64,000 bases of DNA from Mycolicibacterium sphagni (GTDB lineage: Bacteria; Actinomycetota; Actinomycetes; Mycobacteriales; Mycobacteriaceae). Position 1 is the first letter of the stretch. Every line of letters starts with the position of its first letter. The stretch is from NCBI RefSeq assembly GCF_002250655.1, contig NZ_NOZR01000020.1, forward strand, positions 1-64,000. The letters run 5' to 3'. The translations under genes and the position numbers were made by a program. Below, in pieces: positions 39,262 through 47,869 of the stretch. The notes beneath the pieces were generated by a model. It worked only from the letters and a program-made list of their open reading frames with translations, was not told the DNA's origin and searched no databases.

Positions 39262-40074
39262 TCAGTGCGAGCTGGGCCCCAGTGCGTAGTTCCCAGTCTC
39301 GGGGTGGTGGTACCAGCCGCTGCTGGCCTCGGTTCCGCCATCGACGTGGATGGTCTGGCCGGTGATATAGCTCGACAGGTCGGACGCCAAAAATACCGCA
39401 GCGCCGGCCATTTCGTCGACATGACCGGCCCTGCCCATCGGCACCGTGAATCCGAAGCGCTGCTCGCCACCGGGCGGTGCGACCTGCATAATCCCTTCGG
39501 TGAGCGTGATGTCGGGTGCCAATGCGTTGACCCGGATACCATTTAGCGCCAGCTCCAGCGCGGCGGTCTTGGTGTAGTTGATCACTCCGGCCTTCGCCGC
39601 GGCGTATGTCGCATAGCCAGGTGCGGCGCGCACACCTTCGATCGAGGTGATGTTGATGATGCTGCCCTTCAACCCTTGCGCCACGATGCCCTTGGCCACT
39701 CGCTGCGTGCACAGGTACACGTGACGCAGATTGGCTTTGTACAAAGCATCCCAACCATTTTCGGATGTCTCAAGGATGCTTGAGTAGAACACTCCGCCCG
39801 CATTGTTCACCAGGATGGTGACTGGGCCCAGCTCCGCCGCGGTCCGCTTCAGGGCGGCGTCGACCTGGGCGCTGTCGCGTACGTCGGCCGGAATCCCGAG
39901 TGCCCCAATGGCTTGCGCCGCTGACGCGCAGCTGTCGACGTCACGCTCCCAAATCGCCACCCGGGCCCCGAAGGCGGCGAGCCCTGCCGCAATGCCGCGG
40001 CCGATACCCGCTCCGCCACCGGTGACGACGGCGACCCGGTCGGTCAGCAGAATCTGAGAAGGATCGATGGTCAT
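39262..40074 (-). CDS. Short-chain dehydrogenase/reductase
   Basis: A 270-residue SDR with TGGGAGIGRGIA (~16-27), acidic IWERDVDS after beta-2 (NAD preference), VNNAGG and the active-site YAAAKAGVI (Tyr-x-x-x-Lys). The start at 40074 (MTIDPSQILL) is preferred; the frame extends 19 residues upstream without a known domain. It is convergent with the SDR at 38443 and divergent from the epimerase-like gene at 40155. Confidence 0.87.
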   Translation of the reverse strand: MTIDPSQILLTDRVAVVTGGGAGIGRGIAAGLAAFGARVAIWERDVDSCASAAQAIGALGIPADVRDSAQVDAALKRTAAELGPVTILVNNAGGVFYSSILETSENGWDALYKANLRHVYLCTQRVAKGIVAQGLKGSIINITSIEGVRAAPGYATYAAAKAGVINYTKTAALELALNGIRVNALAPDITLTEGIMQVAPPGGEQRFGFTVPMGRAGHVDEMAGAAVFLASDLSSYITGQTIHVDGGTEASSGWYHHPETGNYALGPSSH

Positions 40075-40154
40075 ACGAGGACTGTAGACCAAGGCCAGAT
40101 CAGCTGTTACATTCAGGACGACAAATGTCACATGTGTAATGCTGAGAGGCTCGG

Positions 40155-41147
40155 ATGAGCGCGACGATCTTTGTCACAGGGGGCACCGGCCAGACCGGTG
40201 CCAACGTGTGTGAGCAGCTGATCGAACGCGGCGATCACGTACGGGCACTGGTCCGCAACCCCGACGAGGCTCAGGCCCTGGCCGACCTCGGCGTGGAGTT
40301 GGTCAAGGGTGATATCAGCGATGCCGGCGACGTCCTGTCCGCGGCCGCCGGCGCCGAAGCGGCCATCCACTGCGCGGCCTTGCTCGGCGGAGCCAGCCAG
40401 GACCTCGACGATTTCCGGGCAGTCAACATAACCGGCACCACCAATGTTCTCGACGCGGGCAAGAAGCTGGGCATGCGTCGTGTCGTCGCGTTGAGCACCG
40501 CCACCTTCATCGACCTGACCACCGACAAACAGTTCGAAGAGGCTCCGGTGCTCGCCGATCCGCCTGACGATCCGTACACGGTCACCAAGCTGGCGGCCTT
40601 CCTTGAGACTCAACAGCGCGCAGCGTCCGGCGAGGACGTGCTCACCTGCCACCCCGGTGCGATCTTCGGGCCCGGTGTCGTCGTCGAGCGGGCGCTGCAC
40701 CGCACCAGCTTCAACCGTGTTCTGTTGGCGGGGATGCGAGGTCGTATCGCCCGTTACCTGGCGTTCCCGGTCACCTGGGTGGCCGGCGCGGACGTCGCGC
40801 GTGGCTCGATCGCGGCGCTGGACCGCGGCATCGCAGGCGAGCGTTACCTGCTGATCGGGCGCCCCGAGGACACCATCAGCACCGCTGCCGGTATCAACCG
40901 CGCGTGCGAGATCGCCGGGGTTGAGCACCGGGTCGAGGATCTCGACTACCGCTCCGATCCCGACCGGCTCACCGCCGAGTTCGGTCCGACGCTGATGGCG
41001 ATCGCCGAGGCGGCAGCCAAGGATGTTCGATCGCCGCGCTCACCGGACAACCCCACCAGTCGCCGGCTCGGCTACGACCCGATGTCGTTCGACGATGGAC
41101 TGCGCGCCTATATCTCCTGGTTGCGTAATATCGGTCGATTGACATGA
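40155..41147 (+). CDS. NAD(P)-dependent epimerase/dehydratase-like (extended SDR)
   Basis: A 330-residue extended SDR. The nucleotide loop is FVTGGTGQTGANVCEQL (~6-22), and DPYTVTKLAAFLE carries the Tyr-x-x-x-Lys pair. It resembles 3-beta-hydroxysteroid dehydrogenase / dihydroflavonol reductase-like enzymes, fitting a sterol or terpenoid substrate. Its stop overlaps the downstream TetR start (ATGA). The 80-base divergent region upstream contains CACATGTG (40129-40136), a possible regulator site. Confidence 0.83.
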   Translation: MSATIFVTGGTGQTGANVCEQLIERGDHVRALVRNPDEAQALADLGVELVKGDISDAGDVLSAAAGAEAAIHCAALLGGASQDLDDFRAVNITGTTNVLDAGKKLGMRRVVALSTATFIDLTTDKQFEEAPVLADPPDDPYTVTKLAAFLETQQRAASGEDVLTCHPGAIFGPGVVVERALHRTSFNRVLLAGMRGRIARYLAFPVTWVAGADVARGSIAALDRGIAGERYLLIGRPEDTISTAAGINRACEIAGVEHRVEDLDYRSDPDRLTAEFGPTLMAIAEAAAKDVRSPRSPDNPTSRRLGYDPMSFDDGLRAYISWLRNIGRLT

Positions 41148-41710
41148 CAAGCGCCGCTGAGAACGCCCGGTCGGATCATGGTGATCTCACCGGACGAATC
41201 CTCGACGCCGCCCGCCGCCTGGTGCTGCAGTCCGGGACCCGCAAGCTGTCCCTGACCGAAGTGGCTGCCGTCGCCGGAGTGTCGCGACAAAGCATCTATC
41301 GATACTTCCTGTCCAAGGAAGAACTCATCGATGCGCTCGGTCGGAACGAGTATCAACGATTCAACGCCGCGATGGAGCGTGCGATCGAGGGGCTGGCCGG
41401 CCAGGCTCGTATGGAGGCCGCCCTCGATGTGGTGGCCACGGTGCTGCAGGATCAACCGCCCCGGCGCATCGTGGATCTGGATCCCCGCTTCGCTCACGAG
41501 CAGATCGTCGGGGCGCTGCCGGTGATCACCGAAGGGCTGATTGGCGTGATACGGCGGTGTCAGCGCGACGGTATGCCCTTGGCGGCCGCTCCGCGGGACC
41601 TCGCTGCGGCGATCGCGCGCACGGTGCTGAGCCACTACACATTTCCCGACCAGGACGCCGCGGCCGCGCGCCGGCAGATCCGCGCGATCGTCGGGCTGCC
41701 GACGACCTAG
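41144..41710 (+). CDS. TetR-family transcriptional regulator
   Basis: A 188-residue regulator with the N-terminal helix-turn-helix RKLSLTEVAAVAGVSRQSIYRYFLSKEELIDALG (~37-70). It is translationally coupled to the epimerase-like gene and sits 83 bases upstream of the P450 gene. The gap holds the ACCGTA-N5-TACGGT palindrome (41747-41763). That placement makes it the best candidate to bind the motif, by inference. Confidence 0.9.
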   Translation: MTSAAENARSDHGDLTGRILDAARRLVLQSGTRKLSLTEVAAVAGVSRQSIYRYFLSKEELIDALGRNEYQRFNAAMERAIEGLAGQARMEAALDVVATVLQDQPPRRIVDLDPRFAHEQIVGALPVITEGLIGVIRRCQRDGMPLAAAPRDLAAAIARTVLSHYTFPDQDAAAARRQIRAIVGLPTT

Positions 41711-41746
41711 CACCCCTGTCGGCCGCCGACGCCGTTTTGTATGCTT

Positions 41747-41763
41747 ACCGTAATCAATACGGT
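41747..41763. promoter_or_regulatory. 17-bp palindromic operator ACCGTA-N5-TACGGT (copy 1)
   Basis: ACCGTAATCAATACGGT is a perfect 6-bp inverted repeat with a 5-base spacer, 30 bases before the P450 ATG. The same 6-5-6 half-sites recur at 51024-51040. Identical half-sites upstream of two catabolic units in one window point to a shared regulator, most likely the adjacent TetR protein. Confidence 0.6.
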
Positions 41764-41793
41764 TGATGAGCTCGGCCCCGAGGAGGGTACCTG

Positions 41794-42960
41794 ATGACGG
41801 CTCCGAAGATCGACGACCCGGACTTCTGGCGCAGCGGCCCGGACCGCGAACTGGCCGAATTCCGTCGTCGTTGCCCGGTCGCCGAACTGCCCGACGCCGG
41901 GTTCTGGGCCGTCACGGGACACGCGCAGATCACCGAGATGAGCAAGGACCCTGCCACCTTCATCTCGTCCAAGGGCGTGCTGATCGGCGACGTCAAACGT
42001 GAAGTCTCCGGCAATGACTCGATCCTCTACGTCGACCCGCCTCGACACGTCACAATGCGCCGAATCGTCAACAGGGGCTTCACTGTTCGCCGAGTGGCCC
42101 AGCTCGCCGAGCTAGCGGAGTCGATCGTGGCCACGGTCTTCGACGAGATCGATCCGACCGAGCCGGTCGACGCCGTCGACGCGATCAGCGCCCCGGTGCC
42201 GCTGCTGATCATCGCCCACATGCTCGGGGTGCCAGGCGAGGACATTCCGACCTTCCGCAAGTGGTCGGACGCGATCGCCATCGCCGCCACGGATCCGACC
42301 GATCCGCGCGCTATGGCCGCCATCGACTTCTTCGGCTACTTCAACGCCAAACTCGACGCCCGGACAGCCGAGACCGACCCGCCCGAGGATCTTCTGACGG
42401 CCATCACTGCCGACGCCGAACTGACCCGCGCCGAACAGCTCGGCTTCTGCATGAGCTTGCTGGTGGCAGGCAACGAGACCACTCGGCACCTGATCAGCGG
42501 CGGGCTGGTGGCTCTGGCCGAGCACCCCGAACAACGTGCCGCGCTGGCCGCCAATGAGTCGCTTATCCCGACGGCCGTCGAAGAGATGCTGCGTTGGGTC
42601 ACACCGATTCTGGCGATGGGGCGTACCGCCACGTGCCCCGTCGACCTCGGGGGCACAGCTGTCGCGCAAGACGCCTATCTGGTGATGCTGTACACCGCGG
42701 CCAATCGTGACGAGACCGTCTTCGGTGAGACCGCCGACTCCTTCGACGTGACTCGCTCGCCGAACCCGCATCTAGCCTTCGGCATCGGCGAGCATTTCTG
42801 CCTGGGAGCCCAGCTGGCTCGGCTGGAGGCCAAGGTCGTGTTCACCGAGATCCTGCGCCGCTGGCCGAATTACCAGATCCTCGACGGTGTGGAAGTCGGT
42901 GCCTCGACATTGCTGCGAGAGATCACCAGACTGCCGATCCTGTTGCAGCCCAACAGTTAG
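41794..42960 (+). CDS. Cytochrome P450
   Basis: A 388-residue monooxygenase. The I-helix oxygen-activation motif is AGNETTRHL. An EMLRW K-helix region and the heme loop FGIGEHFCLGAQLAR follow, with heme-ligand Cys336. The soluble bacterial form needs a ferredoxin and reductase; neither gene is adjacent. The substrate is not evident; the neighbouring genes suggest a lipophilic terpenoid or steroid. A GAGGAGGG ribosome site precedes the ATG. Confidence 0.94.
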   Translation: MTAPKIDDPDFWRSGPDRELAEFRRRCPVAELPDAGFWAVTGHAQITEMSKDPATFISSKGVLIGDVKREVSGNDSILYVDPPRHVTMRRIVNRGFTVRRVAQLAELAESIVATVFDEIDPTEPVDAVDAISAPVPLLIIAHMLGVPGEDIPTFRKWSDAIAIAATDPTDPRAMAAIDFFGYFNAKLDARTAETDPPEDLLTAITADAELTRAEQLGFCMSLLVAGNETTRHLISGGLVALAEHPEQRAALAANESLIPTAVEEMLRWVTPILAMGRTATCPVDLGGTAVAQDAYLVMLYTAANRDETVFGETADSFDVTRSPNPHLAFGIGEHFCLGAQLARLEAKVVFTEILRRWPNYQILDGVEVGASTLLREITRLPILLQPNS

Positions 42961-43454
42961 GAGCCGGTGGCGCGTTGCCGGTTTGCCCCGGCGGGCAGCG
43001 GAAACCAGGGCGCGCGACTGCGAAAGCTCTCGGTCGGCCCGCAAGCCTCAGACAGCGACGCGGCATGCATGGCATGGGCTTTGAACGCGATCGCGGCGGC
43101 ACTGAGTCGGTGGTGTACGTCGTGAAGGCGGTCGCCGGGTACAGATCGACAAGCGCCCCACACGGTGACTTCAGTTCCGGGATCACGCATTAACGCATCG
43201 ACCCGCGTGCGAATCCGAGACGGCAGCGAAGTCACGTCACTTCCGATGGCGATCGCGGCGGGCCGCCGGCTTGGCCAGAGATCAGTCAGTTCTCCTTCCA
43301 GCGGCACCGCTGTCACGCCAAGGATTCGCAGGGGAGTTGTGTCACATCCGGAGGGCACCCATGCGGTGACATCCCACCCAGCCCAGACGCGGTCACACAT
43401 CCATCCGCCGGCATCTCGGACCGCATCGGCGACGTCATCGACAATGGCGATCAT
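42957..43454 (-). CDS. Hypothetical protein
   Basis: A 165-residue protein I do not recognise. It opens MIAIVDDVADAVRDAGGWM and has two short clusters (WVPSGCDTTPLRILGV and DVTSLPSRIRTRVDALM). It has no signal peptide or membrane helix. The C-terminus is rich in Ala, Arg and Pro. The start is uncertain (ATG 43454, GTG 43463, or up to 43544), with no clear ribosome site. Its stop shares bases with the convergent P450 stop. Coding is supported by its length and its place in the gap between two genes; treat it as provisional. Confidence 0.5.
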   Translation of the reverse strand: MIAIVDDVADAVRDAGGWMCDRVWAGWDVTAWVPSGCDTTPLRILGVTAVPLEGELTDLWPSRRPAAIAIGSDVTSLPSRIRTRVDALMRDPGTEVTVWGACRSVPGDRLHDVHHRLSAAAIAFKAHAMHAASLSEACGPTESFRSRAPWFPLPAGANRQRATGS

Positions 43455-43563
43455 CGCGTGCACGTCACCCTGCCCAGGGGTTCTCGTGGTGGGGTGAACG
43501 GATGAACAGAGGCGTGCCAGCTGGGACCGCGGGAGCGTCGGCATGCGCTGCGAGACCTCTCGG

Positions 43564-44931
43564 CTAGCGAATCTCGTTGCGGACAGCCTCGATGAGGCCG
43601 TCGAGCAGCTCGAGCAGTTCGGTCGACGCGGGCGCGTCCAGTGCGGCCAATTGCGGTCGCAGCGTTTCCAGATGTGCCACCGTCGCGGCGGTGTCCCCGT
43701 CGGCGATCAGCGTGCGGGCCGTCGTCACGCCATCACTAAGTGTCGTGGATTCGGCTTGGTGGTGGGCGATTTGAGTGTCGAGGACGTCGATGAGTTCCCA
43801 GTCGCGATACATGGCGTTGGAGGCTTCATACAACGCGACGCCGGTGACCGGTTCACCTGCCATGGTGCCGATGTAGGCGTAAGGGCCCTCCAGGTATTCA
43901 ATGGGCAGGGCGTGCCCGGGTGCCCGCACCAGCGGTTCGCCGAAGAGTTCCAGGTCGAGGCTCTTGGAGCGGACGACGTGGCGTTCGGGCATATACCGCG
44001 CTTTGGCGATCGGCTTCATCAGACTGCGTACCTCGTCGGGCCAGCGCACGTAGCTGGTGGTGGTGACGTCGAGGTCGTCGACGCAGTCCGGTTCTGTCCC
44101 ATCCTCGTACGTCGCGGTTATACCGGTGAAGGGCACCAACACATTCGCGCCGCGCCGGTCGTACTGACGCCACACGCTGAGATCGACACCGTTGTCCAGG
44201 GCGATGGTGTGCCATTCATGAGCCTGCCCACGCGGGTCCCCGCCGGTACCGCCACCGCCGGCATAGCGGGGGAACCACTGTCGGTCGATGTGGGCCGAAT
44301 CGCTGTGTACCCGTTCCTCGATATCGCCCCACCGCAAGGTGCCGGTCATGGTCAGCCCGGTTTGGAAGTAGGAGTAGGTGTCTGGTTGTAGACACGCGTC
44401 GATCCGGCCGTTGTGCACCGAGCCACCGACCGGCACGGGACCCTGCGTCGGGCTGAGATGGAGGGTGAGCTGCATGGGCGCACCGTCCCTGTCGGTGCCG
44501 ACCGCGTTGTAATCGTAGGTATAGGGCACCAATTCGCCGTCACCGTCGCGGTTGGCCGACCAGGTGACGGTGCCGGCGGTGCTGTCGTAACGCAGATCGA
44601 GATGGCCCTGCGCGCTGGTCAACTTGGGAACCGCGCCCGCCACCATGTTCTTCGGCGGCATGTCGTAGTCGGTGTAGGTGCCGTATACGCCGTGGTCGGT
44701 ATCGAACAGCGCGAACGTGTAGAAGTCAGCGACCACGTCCCCGGCTGGCCGGTTGCGGTTGAAGATCGTGATGAATGCGAAGCGGCGGTCCGAATCGGTT
44801 CCGGTCAGATGTCCGGCGAGATACCAGGTGTCGGACTGGAATTCGGGATGGGTGCCTTCGGCGGCCGGGAATTGCAGCAGTGGCTCGCCGGGCACCAACT
44901 CGTAGGGGTAGCTCCGCCACGAATCGCTCAT
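43564..44931 (-). CDS. CrtC/AttH-like (lipocalin-like) protein
   Basis: A 455-residue protein. SDTWYLAGHLTGTDSDRRFAF and HIDRQWFPRYAG match the two-barrel CrtC/AttH fold of carotenoid 1,2-hydratases and related secreted hydrolases. No signal peptide is visible, so it is probably cytosolic. A hydratase acting on a prenyl or terpenoid double bond is a reasonable guess. It starts one base after the ADH stop at 44933, so the two are cotranscribed. Confidence 0.75.
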   Translation of the reverse strand: MSDSWRSYPYELVPGEPLLQFPAAEGTHPEFQSDTWYLAGHLTGTDSDRRFAFITIFNRNRPAGDVVADFYTFALFDTDHGVYGTYTDYDMPPKNMVAGAVPKLTSAQGHLDLRYDSTAGTVTWSANRDGDGELVPYTYDYNAVGTDRDGAPMQLTLHLSPTQGPVPVGGSVHNGRIDACLQPDTYSYFQTGLTMTGTLRWGDIEERVHSDSAHIDRQWFPRYAGGGGTGGDPRGQAHEWHTIALDNGVDLSVWRQYDRRGANVLVPFTGITATYEDGTEPDCVDDLDVTTTSYVRWPDEVRSLMKPIAKARYMPERHVVRSKSLDLELFGEPLVRAPGHALPIEYLEGPYAYIGTMAGEPVTGVALYEASNAMYRDWELIDVLDTQIAHHQAESTTLSDGVTTARTLIADGDTAATVAHLETLRPQLAALDAPASTELLELLDGLIEAVRNEIR

Positions 44932-44932
44932 C

Positions 44933-46039
44933 TCAGTTCGCCTTCACTTCGTCGTTGACGATCACTGATCGAATCCCGCTGCCGCTCATCAGGTCGTCGA
45001 ACGCAGAGTTGACCTCGCCGAGCCCGATACGCCGGGTGATGAGCTTGTCCAACGGCAGTGCGCCCGAGCGCCACAGATTCAGCAGCATCGGGAAATCGCG
45101 CCCCGGCACCATCGACCCGTACTGGCAGCCGACCACGGTCTTGCCCTGGATGTACAGGTCATTTGCCGAGAGGGAGATCTTTTCGGTCGGCGAGGCGGCA
45201 CCCACCACGCAGGTGACGCCGCCAGGCCGGGTGGCGAGGAAGGATGTCTCGATCGTCGGGGCGCGCCCGACGGCCTCGAACACGTAGTCGGCACCGCGGC
45301 GTCCGGTGATCGCCTTGATTTGTTGGACAACATCTTCGGTGCTCGGATCGATCACGTGCGTGGCGCCGAGCTCGATGGCGATCTCGCGGCGGGACGCCAC
45401 CGGGTCGACCGCGATGAGCTCGGCTGCGCCCCGTACCCGTGCGCCCATCAAAGCCGCAAGGCCCACTCCGCCAAGGCCGATCACCGCCACCGCGCTGCCG
45501 TGTTCGACCGGAGCGGTATTGAGTGCGGCCCCCGCGCCGGTGGCCACGCCGCAGCCCACCAGTGCGGCGATATCAAACGGAACGTCGTCGTCGATCTTGA
45601 CGACCGCCCGCGCCAGACAGTTGGTGGCTGTCGCGAAACTCGACACTCCCATCGACGTGAACAACGGCGTTCCCTCGGTGTCGGTGGCGTACGGCATTGA
45701 ATAGACATCGCGGATCGCATTGCGGCACAGGTGGAGTTCGCCGCGATAGCAATACCAGCACCGGCCACACGACGCGATCCAGGCGATTGCGACGTGGTCG
45801 CCGGGCTTGACGTGGGTCACCTCCGACCCGACATCCTCGATGATTCCGGCACCCTCATGGCCCAGCACGCACGGTGTACCGGCAGGCAGCACGCCGGTGG
45901 CCTGAGACAGGTCGGAATGGCAGACACCGCTTGCGGCGATGCGCACCCGGACCTGGCCGGCTGCCAGCGGGGCGAGGTGGATCTCTTCGAGTCGAAGGGG
46001 TTCGGAAATCGCGCGCAGAATCGCGCCGTGTTCACTCAT
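44933..46039 (-). CDS. Zinc-dependent alcohol dehydrogenase (MDR, class III-like)
   Basis: A 368-residue zinc enzyme. Catalytic zinc ligands appear in SGVCHSDLSQATG and GHEGAGIIEDVG. The structural-zinc cysteines are in CGRCWYCYRGELHLC. The cofactor loop is VIGLGGVGLAALMGARV. This subgroup often occurs beside mycofactocin SDRs and may hold its nicotinamide tightly (nicotinoprotein); that is inferred from context. It lies between the CrtC-like and LLM genes on the same strand. Confidence 0.9.
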   Translation of the reverse strand: MSEHGAILRAISEPLRLEEIHLAPLAAGQVRVRIAASGVCHSDLSQATGVLPAGTPCVLGHEGAGIIEDVGSEVTHVKPGDHVAIAWIASCGRCWYCYRGELHLCRNAIRDVYSMPYATDTEGTPLFTSMGVSSFATATNCLARAVVKIDDDVPFDIAALVGCGVATGAGAALNTAPVEHGSAVAVIGLGGVGLAALMGARVRGAAELIAVDPVASRREIAIELGATHVIDPSTEDVVQQIKAITGRRGADYVFEAVGRAPTIETSFLATRPGGVTCVVGAASPTEKISLSANDLYIQGKTVVGCQYGSMVPGRDFPMLLNLWRSGALPLDKLITRRIGLGEVNSAFDDLMSGSGIRSVIVNDEVKAN

Positions 46040-46067
46040 TGCCGCCCCCTCAGTCGGATCGGTGCCC

Positions 46068-46910
46068 TCACATCTTGCTCATGATTTCGTCGGCGAACCG
46101 GGCAATTCCGTCAAGTGCCCCGCTGGTGCGCTGCCATGGGTCGACGATCGCCCGGTCGACGCCGGCATCGGCGAGCCGTTCGACGTCGTCGCGGCTGGTC
46201 ACCGTGTAGCTCATGGTGACCTGGGGGCGACCCAGCCGGCCGTGTTCGATCCACAGCTCATCCAGCGTGCGCAACGATGCCGGCAGCATGTCGAGGGTGT
46301 GATTCATCGGTATCCAGCCGTCGCCGTAGCGGGCCAGGCGCCGCAGAGCCGCCTTGCCGTCGCCCCCGACGTGGATCGGCGGACCGCCGGGCTGCACCGG
46401 CTTGGGTTCGAACATAACCTCGTCGAAGCTGAAGAACCGGCCCTGCAGCGCCACCTTCGGCTCGGTCCACAATGCCCGGCAGATCTCCAGTGCCTCGTCG
46501 ACGCGGGCGCCGCGGGTGTCGAAGTCCCATCCCACCGCGTCCCATTCCTCACGCAGCCAGCTTGCCCCGATCCCGAATTCCAGCCTGCCCGCCGACAACA
46601 CGTCGAGGGTGGCCGCGGCGCGGGCGCTGACGAACGGGTGGCGCAACCCGATGTTGTAGACGTGAGTGCCCAACCGAATGGAGCTGGTCTGGGCGGCCAG
46701 GAACGACAGGTAGTTCAGCGCGTCGAAGACCGGCGTCTGCGGCGGTATCGGCGGATGTTCGGCCCCATGGTGCGGGCTGCCGCTGATGTTCGCCGGCAGT
46801 ACCAGATGCTCTGGGATCCAGACGGATTCAAAGCCCAGTTCGTCCGCACGCTGGGTCAGGGTGCTCCAGATCCCCGGGTTCGCTCTGGCCAGGGTGATGC
46901 CGAACTTCAC
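46068..46910 (-). CDS. LLM-class F420-dependent oxidoreductase
   Basis: A 280-residue luciferase-like protein. The N-terminal strand is KFGITLARANPGIW, then FESVWIPEHLV, SSIRLGTHVYNIGLRHP, and LEFGIGASWLREEWDAVGWD. Mycobacterial LLM enzymes of this kind use F420, which hydrophobic substrates in this cluster would fit. The GTG start at 46910 is family-typical; the frame runs on into the SDR gene and was trimmed. Confidence 0.87.
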   Translation of the reverse strand: MKFGITLARANPGIWSTLTQRADELGFESVWIPEHLVLPANISGSPHHGAEHPPIPPQTPVFDALNYLSFLAAQTSSIRLGTHVYNIGLRHPFVSARAAATLDVLSAGRLEFGIGASWLREEWDAVGWDFDTRGARVDEALEICRALWTEPKVALQGRFFSFDEVMFEPKPVQPGGPPIHVGGDGKAALRRLARYGDGWIPMNHTLDMLPASLRTLDELWIEHGRLGRPQVTMSYTVTSRDDVERLADAGVDRAIVDPWQRTSGALDGIARFADEIMSKM

Positions 46911-46956
46911 TGCTGTGGTGTCCTGTCGCTCGAGAGGTGCGCTCGTGATGGGGAGG

Positions 46957-47817
46957 CTAGCCCGACCAGGCAACCGCTTTGATGGTCCCTCCGGCGTCGA
47001 TGCGCAGCTGCTGGCCGGTGACGTAGCGCGCCGCATCGGAAGCCAGATACAGCACCGCTTCGCTGATGTCCTCGGGCTCGACGTAGGGCACCGGCATGGC
47101 GTTGAGGAACGGGAACGTCAGCTCGGCGTCCTCGCGGGTCGGGTTCTCCAGGTCGGGCCGGAACGCGGCGTACATCGGCGCGCTGTGCAGCATAGCGGTA
47201 TTGACGTTGGTCGGGTGCACGGCGTTGACCCGGATGAATTCCGGGGCCAGCTGCAGCGCAAGGTTGTTGACGTAGTGCGCCACCACCTGTTTGGCGAACC
47301 CGTAGCCGGCGCCGCCGGGTCCGGCGTCCATCCCGCTGGTGTTCTGCGAGGCCAGCGACGCGGCCAGTGATCCCGTCGCAATGATCGATGCACCCGCCGT
47401 GAGGTGTTTGAGGCTGGCGTGCACCAGGTTCAGCACGCCGACCAGGTCGACGTCGACGGCGTCGACGAAGGCTTGGCGGGGGCCACCTTTGGTCAGCGGG
47501 GCGATACCGGCGTTGGCGACGACGATGTCGAGCTTGCCGAATTCGGCCACCCCGGCGTCCACTGCCTGGGCCACTGCATTGCGGTCGCGGACGTCGACGA
47601 TGGCGGCATACGCGCTGCGGCCTTCTTTTTCGACCAGGCGAGCCGTCTCGTCGAGGTCTTCAGGCCGCGCCAGCGGGTAGTCGTTGGTCTCGATGTCGGC
47701 GCAGATGTCGATCGCGATGATGTCGGCGCCTTCGGCGGCCAACAACCGCGCGTGCGATCGGCCCTGGCCGCGTGCTGCGCCGCTGATGATGGCGACCTTG
47801 CCCTCAACTCGTCCCAT
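46957..47817 (-). CDS. Mycofactocin-coupled SDR (carveol-dehydrogenase-like)
   Basis: A 286-residue SDR of the mycofactocin-linked type. The nucleotide loop is SGAARGQGRSHARLLAAEGAD, and the long inserted segment after beta-2 (IDICADIETNDYPLARPEDL) is diagnostic. GYGFAKQVVAHY carries Tyr-x-x-x-Lys, and AWSG ends the protein. Its NAD is expected to be non-exchangeable and re-oxidised by mycofactocin. Carveol-type substrates support a terpenoid role. Confidence 0.88.
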   Translation of the reverse strand: MGRVEGKVAIISGAARGQGRSHARLLAAEGADIIAIDICADIETNDYPLARPEDLDETARLVEKEGRSAYAAIVDVRDRNAVAQAVDAGVAEFGKLDIVVANAGIAPLTKGGPRQAFVDAVDVDLVGVLNLVHASLKHLTAGASIIATGSLAASLASQNTSGMDAGPGGAGYGFAKQVVAHYVNNLALQLAPEFIRVNAVHPTNVNTAMLHSAPMYAAFRPDLENPTREDAELTFPFLNAMPVPYVEPEDISEAVLYLASDAARYVTGQQLRIDAGGTIKAVAWSG

Positions 47818-47869
47818 GGGGTTCTCCTAATGTCGGTGAATGCTGTTTATTTACTGTGCTTTCGATGGC

